This document shows positions 36,666 to 45,699 of a stretch of 64,000 nucleotides of DNA, piece after piece. Origin of the DNA: Streptomyces alboniger (GTDB taxonomy: Bacteria > Actinomycetota > Actinomycetes > Streptomycetales > Streptomycetaceae); assembly GCF_008704395.1 (NCBI RefSeq), contig NZ_CP023695.1:5518001-5582000 (forward strand), in the 5' to 3' direction. The translations under genes and the position numbers were made by a program. Within the stretch, counting starts at the first letter, position 1; each line of letters starts with the position of its first letter. Under the pieces are notes generated by a model. It saw only the letters and a list, made by a program, of their open reading frames with translations. It made no database searches and had not been told where the DNA came from.

Positions 36666-38615
36666 TCAGGCGCTCACCACGCTCTCCCGCCACGCCCGGT
36701 GGAGATCCGCGAACGAACCCGAGCCCGCGATGAGTTCAGCGGGCCTGCCGTCCTCCACCACCCGGCCGTGTTCCATCACGAGCACCCGGTCGGCGATCTC
36801 CACCGTGGAGAGGCGGTGGGCGATCACCACGGCCGTGCGGCCGCGCAGCACCGTGTGCATCGCGCGCTGCACGGCACGCTCGCCGGGGATGTCCAGGGAG
36901 CTGGTCGCCTCGTCGAGGATCAGGACCGCCGGGTCGGCGAGCAGGGCCCGGGCGAAGGCCACCAGCTGGCGCTGGCCCGCCGAGATCCGGCCACCCCGTT
37001 TGCGTACGTCCGTGTCGTAGCCGTCCGGCAGCGACGTGATGAAGTCGTGGGCGCCGATGGCCACGGCGGCCTGTTCGATCTCCTCGCGGGTGGCGTCGGG
37101 GCGGCCGATCGCGATGTTCTCGGCGACGGTCCCGGAGAACAGGAACGCCTCCTGCGTCACCATGACGACCCCGCGCCGCAGCTCGGCCCCCGACAGCTCC
37201 CGCAGGTCGACGCCGTCCAGCAGGACGCGGCCCTCCGTGGGGTCGTAGAAGCGGGCGAGCAGCTTGGCCAGCGTGGACTTGCCCGCACCGGTCGAGCCGA
37301 CCACGGCGACGGTCTGCCCGGCGGGCAGCGTCAGGTCGAAGCGGGGCAGGACCTCGCCGCCCGTGCGGTAGGCGAAGCGCACCCCGTCGAAGCGCACCTC
37401 GCGGCCCGGGTGGCCGGACTCGCGGACCGGCAGCGGGCGCGTGGCGGACGCCTCCGGCTCGGGCACGGCCGGGGTCTGGGCGAGCAGCCCCGCCACCTTC
37501 TCCAGGGAAGCGGCCGCCGACTGATAGGAGTTGAGGAACATGCCGAGCCGGTCGATCGGGTCGTACAGCCGCCGCAGATACAGCACGGCCGCCGCGAGGA
37601 CGCCGAGCGCGAGCCCGCCGTCCGCGACGCGGTGCGCGCCCCACAGGACGATGGCGGCGACGGCGACGTTGGCGACCAGCCGCGAGCCGACGACGTAGCG
37701 GGCCATCTCCAGCATGGCGTCGCCGTTGCTCCGCTCGTGCCGGCGGTTGAGCACGGCGAACTCCGCGTCGTTGGCCCGTTCCCTGCGGAAGGCCCGCACC
37801 GGCCGGATGCCGTTCACCGTCTCCGCGAACTTCACGATGACCCCGGCGATCGCGGTCGAGCGGGTGCGGAACATCGCCCCGGCGCGCCGCTGGTAGAGGC
37901 GTACGAGGAGGTAGAGCGGCACGAAGGAGGCCACCGCCAGCCCGCCGAGGCCCAGATCGAGCCAGAGCAGCATCGCCGAGATGTAGACGAACGAGAGCAG
38001 GACGGTGATCAGTTCCTGGAGTCCCTCGCTGAGCAGTTCGCGCAGCGACTCCACGTCGGTGGTGGAGCGGGAGATCAGCCGCCCCGAGGTGTACCGCTCG
38101 TGGAAGTCGACGCTGAGCGCCTGCGCGTGCCGGAAGATGCGGCCGCGCAGATCGAGCAGCACGTCCTGGTTGACGCGCGCGGAGGCGACGATGAACGCGT
38201 ACTGGAGGGCGCCCGACGCGCCCGCGCAGAGCAGATAGCCGACGGCGATCGCGATCAACGGGCCGTAGTCGTCGGCGCGCACGGCGGGTACGCCGCTGTC
38301 GATGGCGTACGCGACGAGCAGCGGGCCCGCCTGCACGACGGCCTGCTGGACGAGCAGCAGCACGGCGGCGAGGGCGACGCGGGCGCGCAGCGGGGAGAGC
38401 AGCGAGCGCAGGAGGGCGCGGGTGGCGCCGGGCGGTGTGGGGAGGTCGTCCTTGTCGAAGGGGTCGTCCTCCGCGCCGGCGGGCTTGTCCGGTACGGGGG
38501 GTTCCGTGCGGCTGTCCGTGGGCGGGGTGGGGCCGTGCGCGGGCCGCGGCCGATCCGGCTCCGGCTCCGGCTCGGGCCCCGTGCTCCGTGACGTGGACGT
38601 CGACGAGGTGGTCAT
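36666..38615 (-). CDS. ABC exporter half-transporter, canonical ATP site subunit
   Basis: A 649-residue fused membrane-ATPase protein. A Pro/Glu-rich cytoplasmic N-terminus (1-60) is followed by a six-helix type IV exporter domain (about 70-360, VDFHERYTSGRLISRSTTDVE in the coupling region). The ATPase domain has Walker A GSTGAGKST, Q-loop VTQEAFLFSGTV, a variant signature ISAGQ, Walker B ILDEATSSLD and switch His in AHRLST. It has the catalytic Glu but a degenerate signature, complementary to its partner. ATG 38615 overlaps the partner stop by 4 nt. Together they form a heterodimeric lipid- or drug-type exporter; substrate unknown. Confidence 0.94.
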   Translation of the reverse strand: MTTSSTSTSRSTGPEPEPEPDRPRPAHGPTPPTDSRTEPPVPDKPAGAEDDPFDKDDLPTPPGATRALLRSLLSPLRARVALAAVLLLVQQAVVQAGPLLVAYAIDSGVPAVRADDYGPLIAIAVGYLLCAGASGALQYAFIVASARVNQDVLLDLRGRIFRHAQALSVDFHERYTSGRLISRSTTDVESLRELLSEGLQELITVLLSFVYISAMLLWLDLGLGGLAVASFVPLYLLVRLYQRRAGAMFRTRSTAIAGVIVKFAETVNGIRPVRAFRRERANDAEFAVLNRRHERSNGDAMLEMARYVVGSRLVANVAVAAIVLWGAHRVADGGLALGVLAAAVLYLRRLYDPIDRLGMFLNSYQSAAASLEKVAGLLAQTPAVPEPEASATRPLPVRESGHPGREVRFDGVRFAYRTGGEVLPRFDLTLPAGQTVAVVGSTGAGKSTLAKLLARFYDPTEGRVLLDGVDLRELSGAELRRGVVMVTQEAFLFSGTVAENIAIGRPDATREEIEQAAVAIGAHDFITSLPDGYDTDVRKRGGRISAGQRQLVAFARALLADPAVLILDEATSSLDIPGERAVQRAMHTVLRGRTAVVIAHRLSTVEIADRVLVMEHGRVVEDGRPAELIAGSGSFADLHRAWRESVVSA

Positions 38616-40456
38616 CGGGCAGCCTCCTCGGCAGCGTGGTCGGCGCGGTTCCCGGTCTCGGTGCCCGACATCAGCCAGGCGTACTCCGCGTTCTCCCGCA
38701 GCAGTTCCTGGTGCGTGCCGACGGCGGCGACGCGTCCGCCGGACAGCAGGGCGACGCGGTCGGCGAGCTGCACCGTGGAGGGGCGGTGGGCGACGATCAG
38801 CGCGGTCGTGTCCGCGAGGACCCGCCGCAGCGCCGCCTCCACCAGCGCCTCCGTATGGACGTCCAGCGCGGAGAGCGGGTCGTCGAGGACCAGGAAGCGG
38901 GGGCGGCCCACCACCGCGCGGGCCAGGGCGAGGCGCTGGCGCTGGCCGCCGGAGAGGCTCAGGCCCTGCTCGCCGACCTGTGTGCCGGTGCCCTGCGGGA
39001 GGGCGTGTACGAAGTCGGCCTGCGCCACGTCCAGGGCGCGGGCCAACTCGGCCTCCCCGGCGCTCTCTTCGGCGCCCATCAGGACGTTCTCGCCGACCGT
39101 CGCGGAGAACAGCGTCGGCTCCTCGAAGGCGACGGCCACCAGCGTGCGCAGCCGCTCGCGGTCCATCGCCGTGATGTCGACGCCGTCGAGGGTGATGCGC
39201 CCGCCGGTCACCTCGTGCAGCCTCGGCACCAGCGCGGTGAGCGTCGTCTTGCCGCTGCCGGTCGCGCCGACGACGGCCATGGTCTCGCCGGGCCGGATGT
39301 GCAGGTCCACGTGGGCGAGCACCGGTGGCGCGTCCGGCGGGGCGTCGGGATACCTGAACTCGACGTCGCGGAACCGCAGTCCACCGTCGCTTTCGCCGTG
39401 GCGCCGGTCGCGCCCGTCGGCAGGCGTCACCGCGTCGTCCTCCGGCTCCGCGTCCATCACCTCGAAGTACCGCTCGGTGGCCGTCGCCGACTCCTGGCTC
39501 ATCGCGAGCAGGAAGCCGATCGACTCCACCGGCCAGCGCAGCGCCAGCGCCGTCGACAGGAAGGCGACGAGCGTGCCCGCGGACAGGTCGCCGTCCGCGA
39601 CCCGCACCGTGCCGAGGACGAGCGCCGCCCCGATCGCCGCCTCGGGAAGCGCCATGATGACCGCGTAGATCGCCGCGAGGATCCGCGCCTTGGCCAGCTC
39701 CGTGCCCCGCAGGGTGTGCGAAAGCTCGCGGAAGGCCCGCGCCTGGCTGCGATGGCGGCCGAATCCCTTGATGATGCGGATGCCGAGCACGCTCTCCTCG
39801 ACGACCGTCGTCAGATCGCCGACCTGGTCCTGAGCCCGCCGCGCCACGGCGGTGTACCGCCCCTCGTAGTACGCGCACACGATCACCATCGGCGCCACGG
39901 GCGCGAGCAGCACGAGCCCGAGCGTGAAGTCCTGGCCCAGCAGGATGATCACGCCCACCACGATCGTCGCTCCGTTGACCAGCAGGAACGTCAGCGGAAA
40001 GGCGAGGAACATCCGCAGCAGCATCAGGTCCGTCGTGCCGCGCGAGAGCAACTGCCCCGACGCCCACCGGTCGTGGAAGGCGACCGGGAGCCGCTGGAGA
40101 TGGCGGAAGAGGTCCGCACGCATCGCCGCCTCCACGCCCGCCAGCGGCCGGGCGACGAGCCATCGCCGCAGCCCGAAGAGCAACGCCTCCGCGAGGCCGA
40201 GCACCAGCAGCACGAGCGCCCCGAGCCACACCCCCGCCCCGTCCCCCTCGGCCACCGGGCCGTCCACCATCCACTTCAGCACGAGGGGGAAGACAAGCCC
40301 CGTACAGGAGGCGACGACCGCGACGAACGCCGCGGTGATCAGGCGAGTCCGGACCGGGCGCACGTACGGCCACAGCCGCAGCAGTGTCCGGACGGTGGAC
40401 CGCCCCTCGGCGGGTGCGTCGGCGGGCCCCTCGGCGGGCGCATCTGATTTCGGCAT
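38612..40456 (-). CDS. ABC exporter half-transporter, degenerate ATP site subunit
   Basis: A 614-residue partner exporter subunit: six helices (about 35-320, with FHDRWASGQLLSRGTTDL) and an ATPase domain with Walker A GATGSGKTT, canonical signature LSGGQ, Walker B VLDDPLSALD (Asp in place of the catalytic Glu) and AHRPST. With the partner's ISAGQ signature, this gives one dead and one active nucleotide site, the known layout of heterodimeric exporters. ATG 40456 begins the family N-terminus. I see no ribosome site before it, so expression may be leaderless. Confidence 0.93.
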   Translation of the reverse strand: MPKSDAPAEGPADAPAEGRSTVRTLLRLWPYVRPVRTRLITAAFVAVVASCTGLVFPLVLKWMVDGPVAEGDGAGVWLGALVLLVLGLAEALLFGLRRWLVARPLAGVEAAMRADLFRHLQRLPVAFHDRWASGQLLSRGTTDLMLLRMFLAFPLTFLLVNGATIVVGVIILLGQDFTLGLVLLAPVAPMVIVCAYYEGRYTAVARRAQDQVGDLTTVVEESVLGIRIIKGFGRHRSQARAFRELSHTLRGTELAKARILAAIYAVIMALPEAAIGAALVLGTVRVADGDLSAGTLVAFLSTALALRWPVESIGFLLAMSQESATATERYFEVMDAEPEDDAVTPADGRDRRHGESDGGLRFRDVEFRYPDAPPDAPPVLAHVDLHIRPGETMAVVGATGSGKTTLTALVPRLHEVTGGRITLDGVDITAMDRERLRTLVAVAFEEPTLFSATVGENVLMGAEESAGEAELARALDVAQADFVHALPQGTGTQVGEQGLSLSGGQRQRLALARAVVGRPRFLVLDDPLSALDVHTEALVEAALRRVLADTTALIVAHRPSTVQLADRVALLSGGRVAAVGTHQELLRENAEYAWLMSGTETGNRADHAAEEAAR

Positions 40457-40559
40457 CAGGAGCGAGCCTACGGATGACCACTGACAGCGCCCACCGAGTT
40501 TTGGCCCGCACGCGGTACTCCGCTGGTCGTAGGTCTCACGCGTACGCGCCCCCGGCAAC

Positions 40560-40680
40560 GAACCGCTGAGCACCCGTGAGAGGGAGGTGCTCGCGCTCGT
40601 CGCCAGGGGCACGTGGAACCGCGCGATAGCCGCGGAACTGTTCATCAGCGAGGCCAAGGCCTACAGCAGGGGCATCTGGG
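40560..40680 (+). pseudogene. LuxR-type HTH remnant
   Basis: One frame reads EPLSTREREVLALVARGTWN then RAIAAELFISEAKAYSR, clearly the first three helices of a LuxR/NarL DNA-binding domain (usual form LTPREREVL...NREIAAELFISEATVKTH). Similarity stops after SEA, where the recognition helix should continue. No start codon or sensor domain precedes it; a stop lies at 40530. Only about 40 codons survive, between the ABC exporter and the protease gene. It is a decayed regulator fragment. Confidence 0.75.
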
Positions 40681-40708
40681 CTGAGGGCCCGCAGCCGGCC
40701 AACGACGA

Positions 40709-42088
40709 TCAGGCGGCTTCCCACAGCGCGGGCGTACCGGCCGGCTCCCAGCCGACCTGTGCCTGATGCGCCTGCAAGCAGCGATACGTGGATCCGCCGT
40801 ACGTCACGGAGTCACCTGCCGCGTAGACCCGGCCTGAGGCCCACGTACCCCCGGGCTCGGGCTCACCGGGCTCAGGGTTGCCCCCACCCCCCGTGGTCCT
40901 GAGCGTCAGGCCGAACTGCTGGAGCAGCGGATTGATCGGCTGGTGGAACGTCGTACCGCCACTGCGGCAGTTGCCCGACCCGCCCGAGGTGACGCCCTGC
41001 GCCTGGCTCCCGGAGATGTAGGAGCCGCCCGAGTCACCGGGCTCCGCGCAGACCGTGGTCCTGGTCACGCCGCTGATGGTGCCCTGGGGGTAGGTGACGC
41101 TGGTGTTGTGCTGCGAGATGGTGCCGCAGTGCCACCCCGTCGTGGAGCCTGACCGGCAGATCGACGCACCCACCGGGGACTGCGTGGAGCCCCCGACGCC
41201 GACCCGCTGGCCGCCCGGACCCTTCACGTACGGGGTGGCGGTCCACTGCGTGTTCGTGGCGACCCAGGCCATGTCCCTGCCGGGGAAGATCGACCCCTGG
41301 AACGTGCCCTGGGCCACCCGGTTGTAGCCGGTGGTCGCCGTGCCCACGCGCCCGCAGTGCCCGGCCGTGGCGAAGCCCTGCTGCGCGCCCTTGGTGACGG
41401 AGAAGCCGATGGAGCAGCGGCCGCCTCCCATGTAGTACGCGTCGCCGCCCACGAGGTCGTACAGCGGCCGGGGCCGTTCCCGGGTCCTCTCCACCTGTAC
41501 GAGGGAGGAGTCCACGCCCGCCGCCGAGACGAGGGACCTCGCGGCGCCGGCCTTCACCGCGCGCACCACGACCGCGTTGGAGCGCACGTCGACGTACCAG
41601 ACGGGTGCGTCGCGCGTCGCCTCCTTCTTCGCCGCCCGGTCCAACTTGGCCTTCGCCGAGTCCAGTTGGGCGACCGAGTACGGCACGACCCGCGCCCGCG
41701 CGCCGCGCGCCTCGATGAGGGGGACGTCGGCGGCGTCGGTGGTGGCCACGGTGAGCTGGTGGGAGGTGGCGCCGTGCACCCAGGCGCCCGCGAAGTCACG
41801 GCCGAGCGCGTTCCGCAGGGCTCCCGCGTCGGCGCCGGCCTCGGCCTCGTTGACCAAACGAGCCTTGGCCTGCGCCGACGTGAGGCCGAGGTCGCGCTGC
41901 ATCGCCTTCAAGACTCCGGGAGAGGTCTTGCCGACGGCGGCGCTCTCGGCGGGGGAGGGGAACGGGGAGGCGGCGGGGCCGGCCTGCGCGAGGGCGCTGC
42001 CGGGCAGCCCGGCGAGCACCAGCGCACCGGCCGCGACGGCGACGGCGGCGCGGGTCGCGGCGGCACGTCTGTGGGGTATGGGGAGCAT
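40709..42088 (-). CDS. Streptogrisin-type S1 serine protease with carbohydrate-binding module
   Basis: A 459-residue secreted preproprotease. It has a signal peptide (about 1-35) and an alpha-lytic propeptide (about 45-195, two helical repeats). The chymotrypsin-fold domain has His in FATAGHCG, Asp in GRDMAWV and Ser in EPGDSGGSYISG. A Gly/Glu/Pro linker and a C-terminal CBM5/12-type module (WASGRVYAAGDSVTYGG) resemble S. griseus protease C with its chitin-binding domain. The module may anchor the enzyme to chitin or fungal walls. ATG 42088 has GAGGAG eight bases upstream. A LysR gene lies directly upstream on the same strand. Confidence 0.94.
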   Translation of the reverse strand: MLPIPHRRAAATRAAVAVAAGALVLAGLPGSALAQAGPAASPFPSPAESAAVGKTSPGVLKAMQRDLGLTSAQAKARLVNEAEAGADAGALRNALGRDFAGAWVHGATSHQLTVATTDAADVPLIEARGARARVVPYSVAQLDSAKAKLDRAAKKEATRDAPVWYVDVRSNAVVVRAVKAGAARSLVSAAGVDSSLVQVERTRERPRPLYDLVGGDAYYMGGGRCSIGFSVTKGAQQGFATAGHCGRVGTATTGYNRVAQGTFQGSIFPGRDMAWVATNTQWTATPYVKGPGGQRVGVGGSTQSPVGASICRSGSTTGWHCGTISQHNTSVTYPQGTISGVTRTTVCAEPGDSGGSYISGSQAQGVTSGGSGNCRSGGTTFHQPINPLLQQFGLTLRTTGGGGNPEPGEPEPGGTWASGRVYAAGDSVTYGGSTYRCLQAHQAQVGWEPAGTPALWEAA

Positions 42089-42216
42089 GTGGGGGTCTCC
42101 TCGGGGGGCGAGGGGGCGAGCGGGGATTCGCCCACACCGTAGGACCCTCAACAGCACTCCAGTAGACGTCGGTTGACCCCGGTACCCCGTGTTATGGAAG
42201 CCCCGGGGAGACCCCC

Positions 42217-42263
42217 GCGCCCCGCGTCAAGGAGGGCCCGGCGAGGCCCCAGCGCCCCGCGTC
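42217..42263. repeat. Short direct repeat at the 3' end of the LysR gene
   Basis: GCGCCCCGCGTC occurs at 42217-42228 and 42252-42263 (period 35 bp) with similar flanks. The second copy encodes the C-terminal RGAGASPG of the regulator. The first lies across and beyond the stop, so the tail arose by a local duplication. Confidence 0.6.
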
Positions 42264-43204
42264 GCCGAAGGCGCCGCCAGCCACGCCGTGTAGCTCTCGC
42301 TGCGGGCCGCCGCCTCGGCGTGGGCCGTGCGGGCCTGGGCGAAGACCGCCGCCGCCGTGTCGCGGGCCGGGGCCGCCGGGTGCCAGCCGAGCACATGACG
42401 CCAGTACAGCGGCGTCCCCGCCAGGGGCCTGGTCACCAGGCCCGGAGTCGGCGGGAAGGTCGCCCGGCACAGGCCCACCGCCCGGCCCACCTGCACCAGA
42501 TGGACGCAGGACGCGACATCCGTCTCGTACACCCGCGCGGGAGTGAACCCCGCACGCGCGCACGCCGCGGTGAAGCAGTCCCCGAAACAGCCGTCCCCCG
42601 GCACGTCCGCCCATGCCTCACCCGCCAGCAGCGCCAGCTCGATCTCCTGGCGGCCCGCCAGCGGATGGCCGGTCGGCAGCATGACGAACACGGGGTCGCG
42701 GCCCACCTCCCGCCACACCAGCAGCTCGCTCTCCGGCGGCGCGCTCGCCCCGCACGTCCCCACCAGCGCGAAGTCCAGCCGCCCGGCCGCCGTGCGCGCC
42801 GCGATGTCCCGCTCCGACCAGGAGGTGTGGGTCGACACCGGCACTCCCGGGTGCGCGGCGGCGAGCCGGTCCACCAGCGCGCCGAGCAGCGGCCCGTGCG
42901 TTCCGCCGAGCCGGAACTCGGCGCCGCCCTCCCAGGCCCCCGCGAACCGCCGCGCCTCCTCCCGCAGCCCGCTCACCGCGGGCAGCACGACCCGGGCCCG
43001 CGCCAGCACGAACTCACCGAGCGCGGTGGCCCGCACCCCGTGCCGCCCCCGCTCGAACAACTCCCCGCCGAGAACACGCTCGATCCGCTTCAACTGCGCG
43101 CTCAGGGCGGGCTGGGCGAGCCCGAGCGCGGTGGCCGCCTTGGTGAGGCTGCCCGCGTCGGCGATCGCCCGGATCGTCTTCAGGTGCCGCAACTCCAGGT
43201 CCAT
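42227..43204 (-). CDS. LysR-family transcriptional regulator
   Basis: A 325-residue LysR regulator: N-terminal winged helix (residues 1-60, LRHLKTIRAIADAGSLTKAATALGLAQPALS) and a C-terminal two-lobe effector domain starting near residue 90. The effector domain contains several cysteines (GDGCFGDCFTAACARA), which is unusual and could allow redox sensing. It lies 138 bases upstream of the streptogrisin-like protease on the same strand. A similar pairing (StgR with a streptogrisin gene) is known in S. coelicolor, so the protease is a candidate target. The extreme C-terminus is a recent repeat. Confidence 0.9.
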   Translation of the reverse strand: MDLELRHLKTIRAIADAGSLTKAATALGLAQPALSAQLKRIERVLGGELFERGRHGVRATALGEFVLARARVVLPAVSGLREEARRFAGAWEGGAEFRLGGTHGPLLGALVDRLAAAHPGVPVSTHTSWSERDIAARTAAGRLDFALVGTCGASAPPESELLVWREVGRDPVFVMLPTGHPLAGRQEIELALLAGEAWADVPGDGCFGDCFTAACARAGFTPARVYETDVASCVHLVQVGRAVGLCRATFPPTPGLVTRPLAGTPLYWRHVLGWHPAAPARDTAAAVFAQARTAHAEAAARSESYTAWLAAPSATRGAGASPGPP

Positions 43205-43262
43205 ACGGTGAGCTTGGGGCGCGACGCATGCCGGGGCAATACGTAGGTCCAGACCACGCGCG

Positions 43263-45545
43263 TCAGGCGTCGCGGACCCGCAACAACAACACCGTTCGCC
43301 CCGCCACCGTCACCGCGCCCCCCGCCCGGTGCACGGTGCCGGGCGGCTCCCCCTGCTCCTCCAGCGCGGTGTCCACGACGACCTCGTACGACGAGGCCCA
43401 CGGCGGTCCCGGCAGCACGAAGCGCGCCGGACGGTCCGCCGCGTGCAGGACCGCGAGGAAGCTGTCGTCGACCACCTGCGCCCCCCGGGCGTCACGGCCC
43501 GGTATGTCACGCCCGGAGAGGTACATCCCGAGCGTCGCCGCGGGCGCGTACCAGTCGGCCTCCGTCATCTCCGTGCCGCGCGTCGTGAACCACGCCAGAT
43601 CCCGCAGCCCGTCCGCCGAGTGCGCGCGCCCCGAGAAGAACGCCCGCCGCCGCAGGACGGGGTGCCGGTGCCTCAGCTCTATCAGGCGTGACGTCAGCGC
43701 GAACAGCTCACGCCAGCCCGGCTCCTCCCGCAGCCCCCAGTCGACCCAGCTGACCTCGTTGTCCTGGCAGTACGCGTTGTTCGAACCGCCCTGCGTGCGC
43801 CCCATCTCGTCCCCGGCGACGAACATCGGCACGCCCGTCGACAGCAGCAGCGTCGTCGTGAGGTTGCGCAGCTGCCGGCGCCGCAGCGCCGATATGTCCG
43901 CGTCGTCCGTCTCACCCTCGGCCCCGCAGTTCCAGGAGCGGTTGTCGTCCGAGCCGTCCCGGTTCCCCTCGCCGTTGGCCTCGTTGTGCTTCCGCTCGTA
44001 CGACACCAGGTCCCGCAGCGTGAAACCGTCGTGCGCGGTCACGAAGTTCACCGACGCGTACGGCCTGCGCCCGCCCCACGCGTACAGATCGCTGGACCCC
44101 GAGAGCCGGTACCCCAGATCCCGTACGTCCGGCAGCGCGCCCCGCCAGAAGTCCCGTACCGCGCCCCGGTAGCGGTCGTTCCACTCCGTCCACAGCGGAG
44201 GGAACGCCCCCACCTGATAGCCGCCCGACCCCACGTCCCACGGCTCCGCGATGAGCTTCACGCGCCGCAGCACCGGATCCTGCGCGATCACCGCGAGGAA
44301 CGGCGAGAGCATGTCGACGTCGTGGAAGGACCGCGCGAGCGCCGCCGCCAGATCGAAGCGGAAGCCGTCCACGCCCATCTCCGTCACCCAGTACCGCAGC
44401 GAGTCCGTGATCAGGCGCAGCACGTGCGGCTGGACGACCTGGAGCGTGTTCCCGCAGCCCGTGTAGTCCGCGTACCGCCGCGCGTCACCCGGCTGCAACC
44501 GGTAGTAGCCGCGGTTGTCGATGCCCTTGAGCGACAGCATCGGGCCCAGCTCACCGGCTTCCGCCGTGTGGTTGTAGACCACGTCGAGGATCACCTCGAT
44601 CCCGGCCTCGTGCAGCGCCCGCACCATCCGCTTGAACTCACCGACCTGCTGACCCGCCGTACCCGACGCCGCGTACGCCGCGTGCGGGGCGAAGTAGCCG
44701 ATCGAGTTGTACCCCCAGTAGTTCCTGAGCCCCCGCCGCAGCAGATGGTCCTCGTGCGCGAACTGGTGCACCGGCAGCAGCTCGACCGCCGTCACCCCAA
44801 GACGTACGAGATGGTCGAGCGCGGCGGGGTGCGCAAGACCCGCGTACGTGCCGCGCAGCTCCGGCGGAACCCCCGGATGCAGCTTGGTGAAGCCCCGCAC
44901 GTGCAGCTCGTAGATGACCGAGTCCGCCCACGGCGTCTTCGGCCGCCGGTCGTCGGCCCACTCGTCGTCCGGCGCGTGGTCGTGCACGACCACGCCCTTG
45001 GGGACGTACGGCGCCGAGTCCCGGTCGTCGCGCACGGTGTCCGCCACGTGCTGCTGGGGCCAGTCGCGCACATGCCCGTACACCTCGGCGGGCAGCGCGA
45101 AGTCACCGTCCACCGCTCGCGCGTACGGATCGAGGAGCAGCTTCGCCGGATTCCAGCGGGCGCCCGTCCACGGATCCCAGCGGCCGTGCACGCGATAGCC
45201 GTACCGCTGGCCGGGCCGCACGCCCGGCACGAAACCGTGCCAGATCTCGTGCGTCAGCTCGGTCAGGGGACAGCGCGTCTCACCGCCCCGGTCGTCGAAC
45301 AGACACAGCTCCACCGACTCCGCCCCGCCCGCCCACAGCGCGAAGTTGGTCCCCGCCACCCCGTCGGGACCGACCCTGAAGCGTGCCCCGAGCGGCGTCG
45401 GCGCCCCCGGCCACACCGGCCGCGTCGGCACCACGCGGCCCGCGGGCCTCCTGCTCCCGTTCACCGCGGGGGCCGGCCGCTCGGGCGCGGCGCGCCCCTT
45501 CGCCCGTGCCTCCCGCACTGCCCCTTGCTCGGATGCGCTCGACAC
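43263..45545 (-). CDS. glgX: Glycogen debranching enzyme GlgX (isoamylase type)
   Basis: A 760-residue GH13_11 enzyme: CBM48 domain (about residues 45-160), barrel with [13 protein letters not shown] (nucleophile), [16 protein letters not shown] (acid/base) and [16 protein letters not shown] (third Asp), and a C-terminal beta domain. It hydrolyses alpha-1,6 branches left by phosphorylase. It complements glgP and the glgE operon nearby, giving a full make-and-break set in the window. GTG 45545 is preceded by GGGAGG at seven bases. The N-terminal 40 residues are low-complexity. Confidence 0.95.
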   Translation of the reverse strand: MSSASEQGAVREARAKGRAAPERPAPAVNGSRRPAGRVVPTRPVWPGAPTPLGARFRVGPDGVAGTNFALWAGGAESVELCLFDDRGGETRCPLTELTHEIWHGFVPGVRPGQRYGYRVHGRWDPWTGARWNPAKLLLDPYARAVDGDFALPAEVYGHVRDWPQQHVADTVRDDRDSAPYVPKGVVVHDHAPDDEWADDRRPKTPWADSVIYELHVRGFTKLHPGVPPELRGTYAGLAHPAALDHLVRLGVTAVELLPVHQFAHEDHLLRRGLRNYWGYNSIGYFAPHAAYAASGTAGQQVGEFKRMVRALHEAGIEVILDVVYNHTAEAGELGPMLSLKGIDNRGYYRLQPGDARRYADYTGCGNTLQVVQPHVLRLITDSLRYWVTEMGVDGFRFDLAAALARSFHDVDMLSPFLAVIAQDPVLRRVKLIAEPWDVGSGGYQVGAFPPLWTEWNDRYRGAVRDFWRGALPDVRDLGYRLSGSSDLYAWGGRRPYASVNFVTAHDGFTLRDLVSYERKHNEANGEGNRDGSDDNRSWNCGAEGETDDADISALRRRQLRNLTTTLLLSTGVPMFVAGDEMGRTQGGSNNAYCQDNEVSWVDWGLREEPGWRELFALTSRLIELRHRHPVLRRRAFFSGRAHSADGLRDLAWFTTRGTEMTEADWYAPAATLGMYLSGRDIPGRDARGAQVVDDSFLAVLHAADRPARFVLPGPPWASSYEVVVDTALEEQGEPPGTVHRAGGAVTVAGRTVLLLRVRDA

Positions 45546-45699
45546 CTGTCAGCCTCCCGCGGCTCTGCCGGCCGACGCGCGAAGAAGGGCATACGGCGTC
45601 CCGGCCGCGGCTCCCCCTGCGTCGTCCTCCCCACTAGTTCTGCCCAGCGCGCGCGTCGCACTCACGTTTCCCCGGGCCGGGACGGTCGTTGGGTCCCAC

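Noticed and set aside
38616..40511. A single giant 1281-residue protein formed by joining the frame of the second ABC gene through the first
   Set aside because: The two exporter subunits are in different frames with a 4-nt overlap; the upstream part of the long frame is out-of-frame nonsense.
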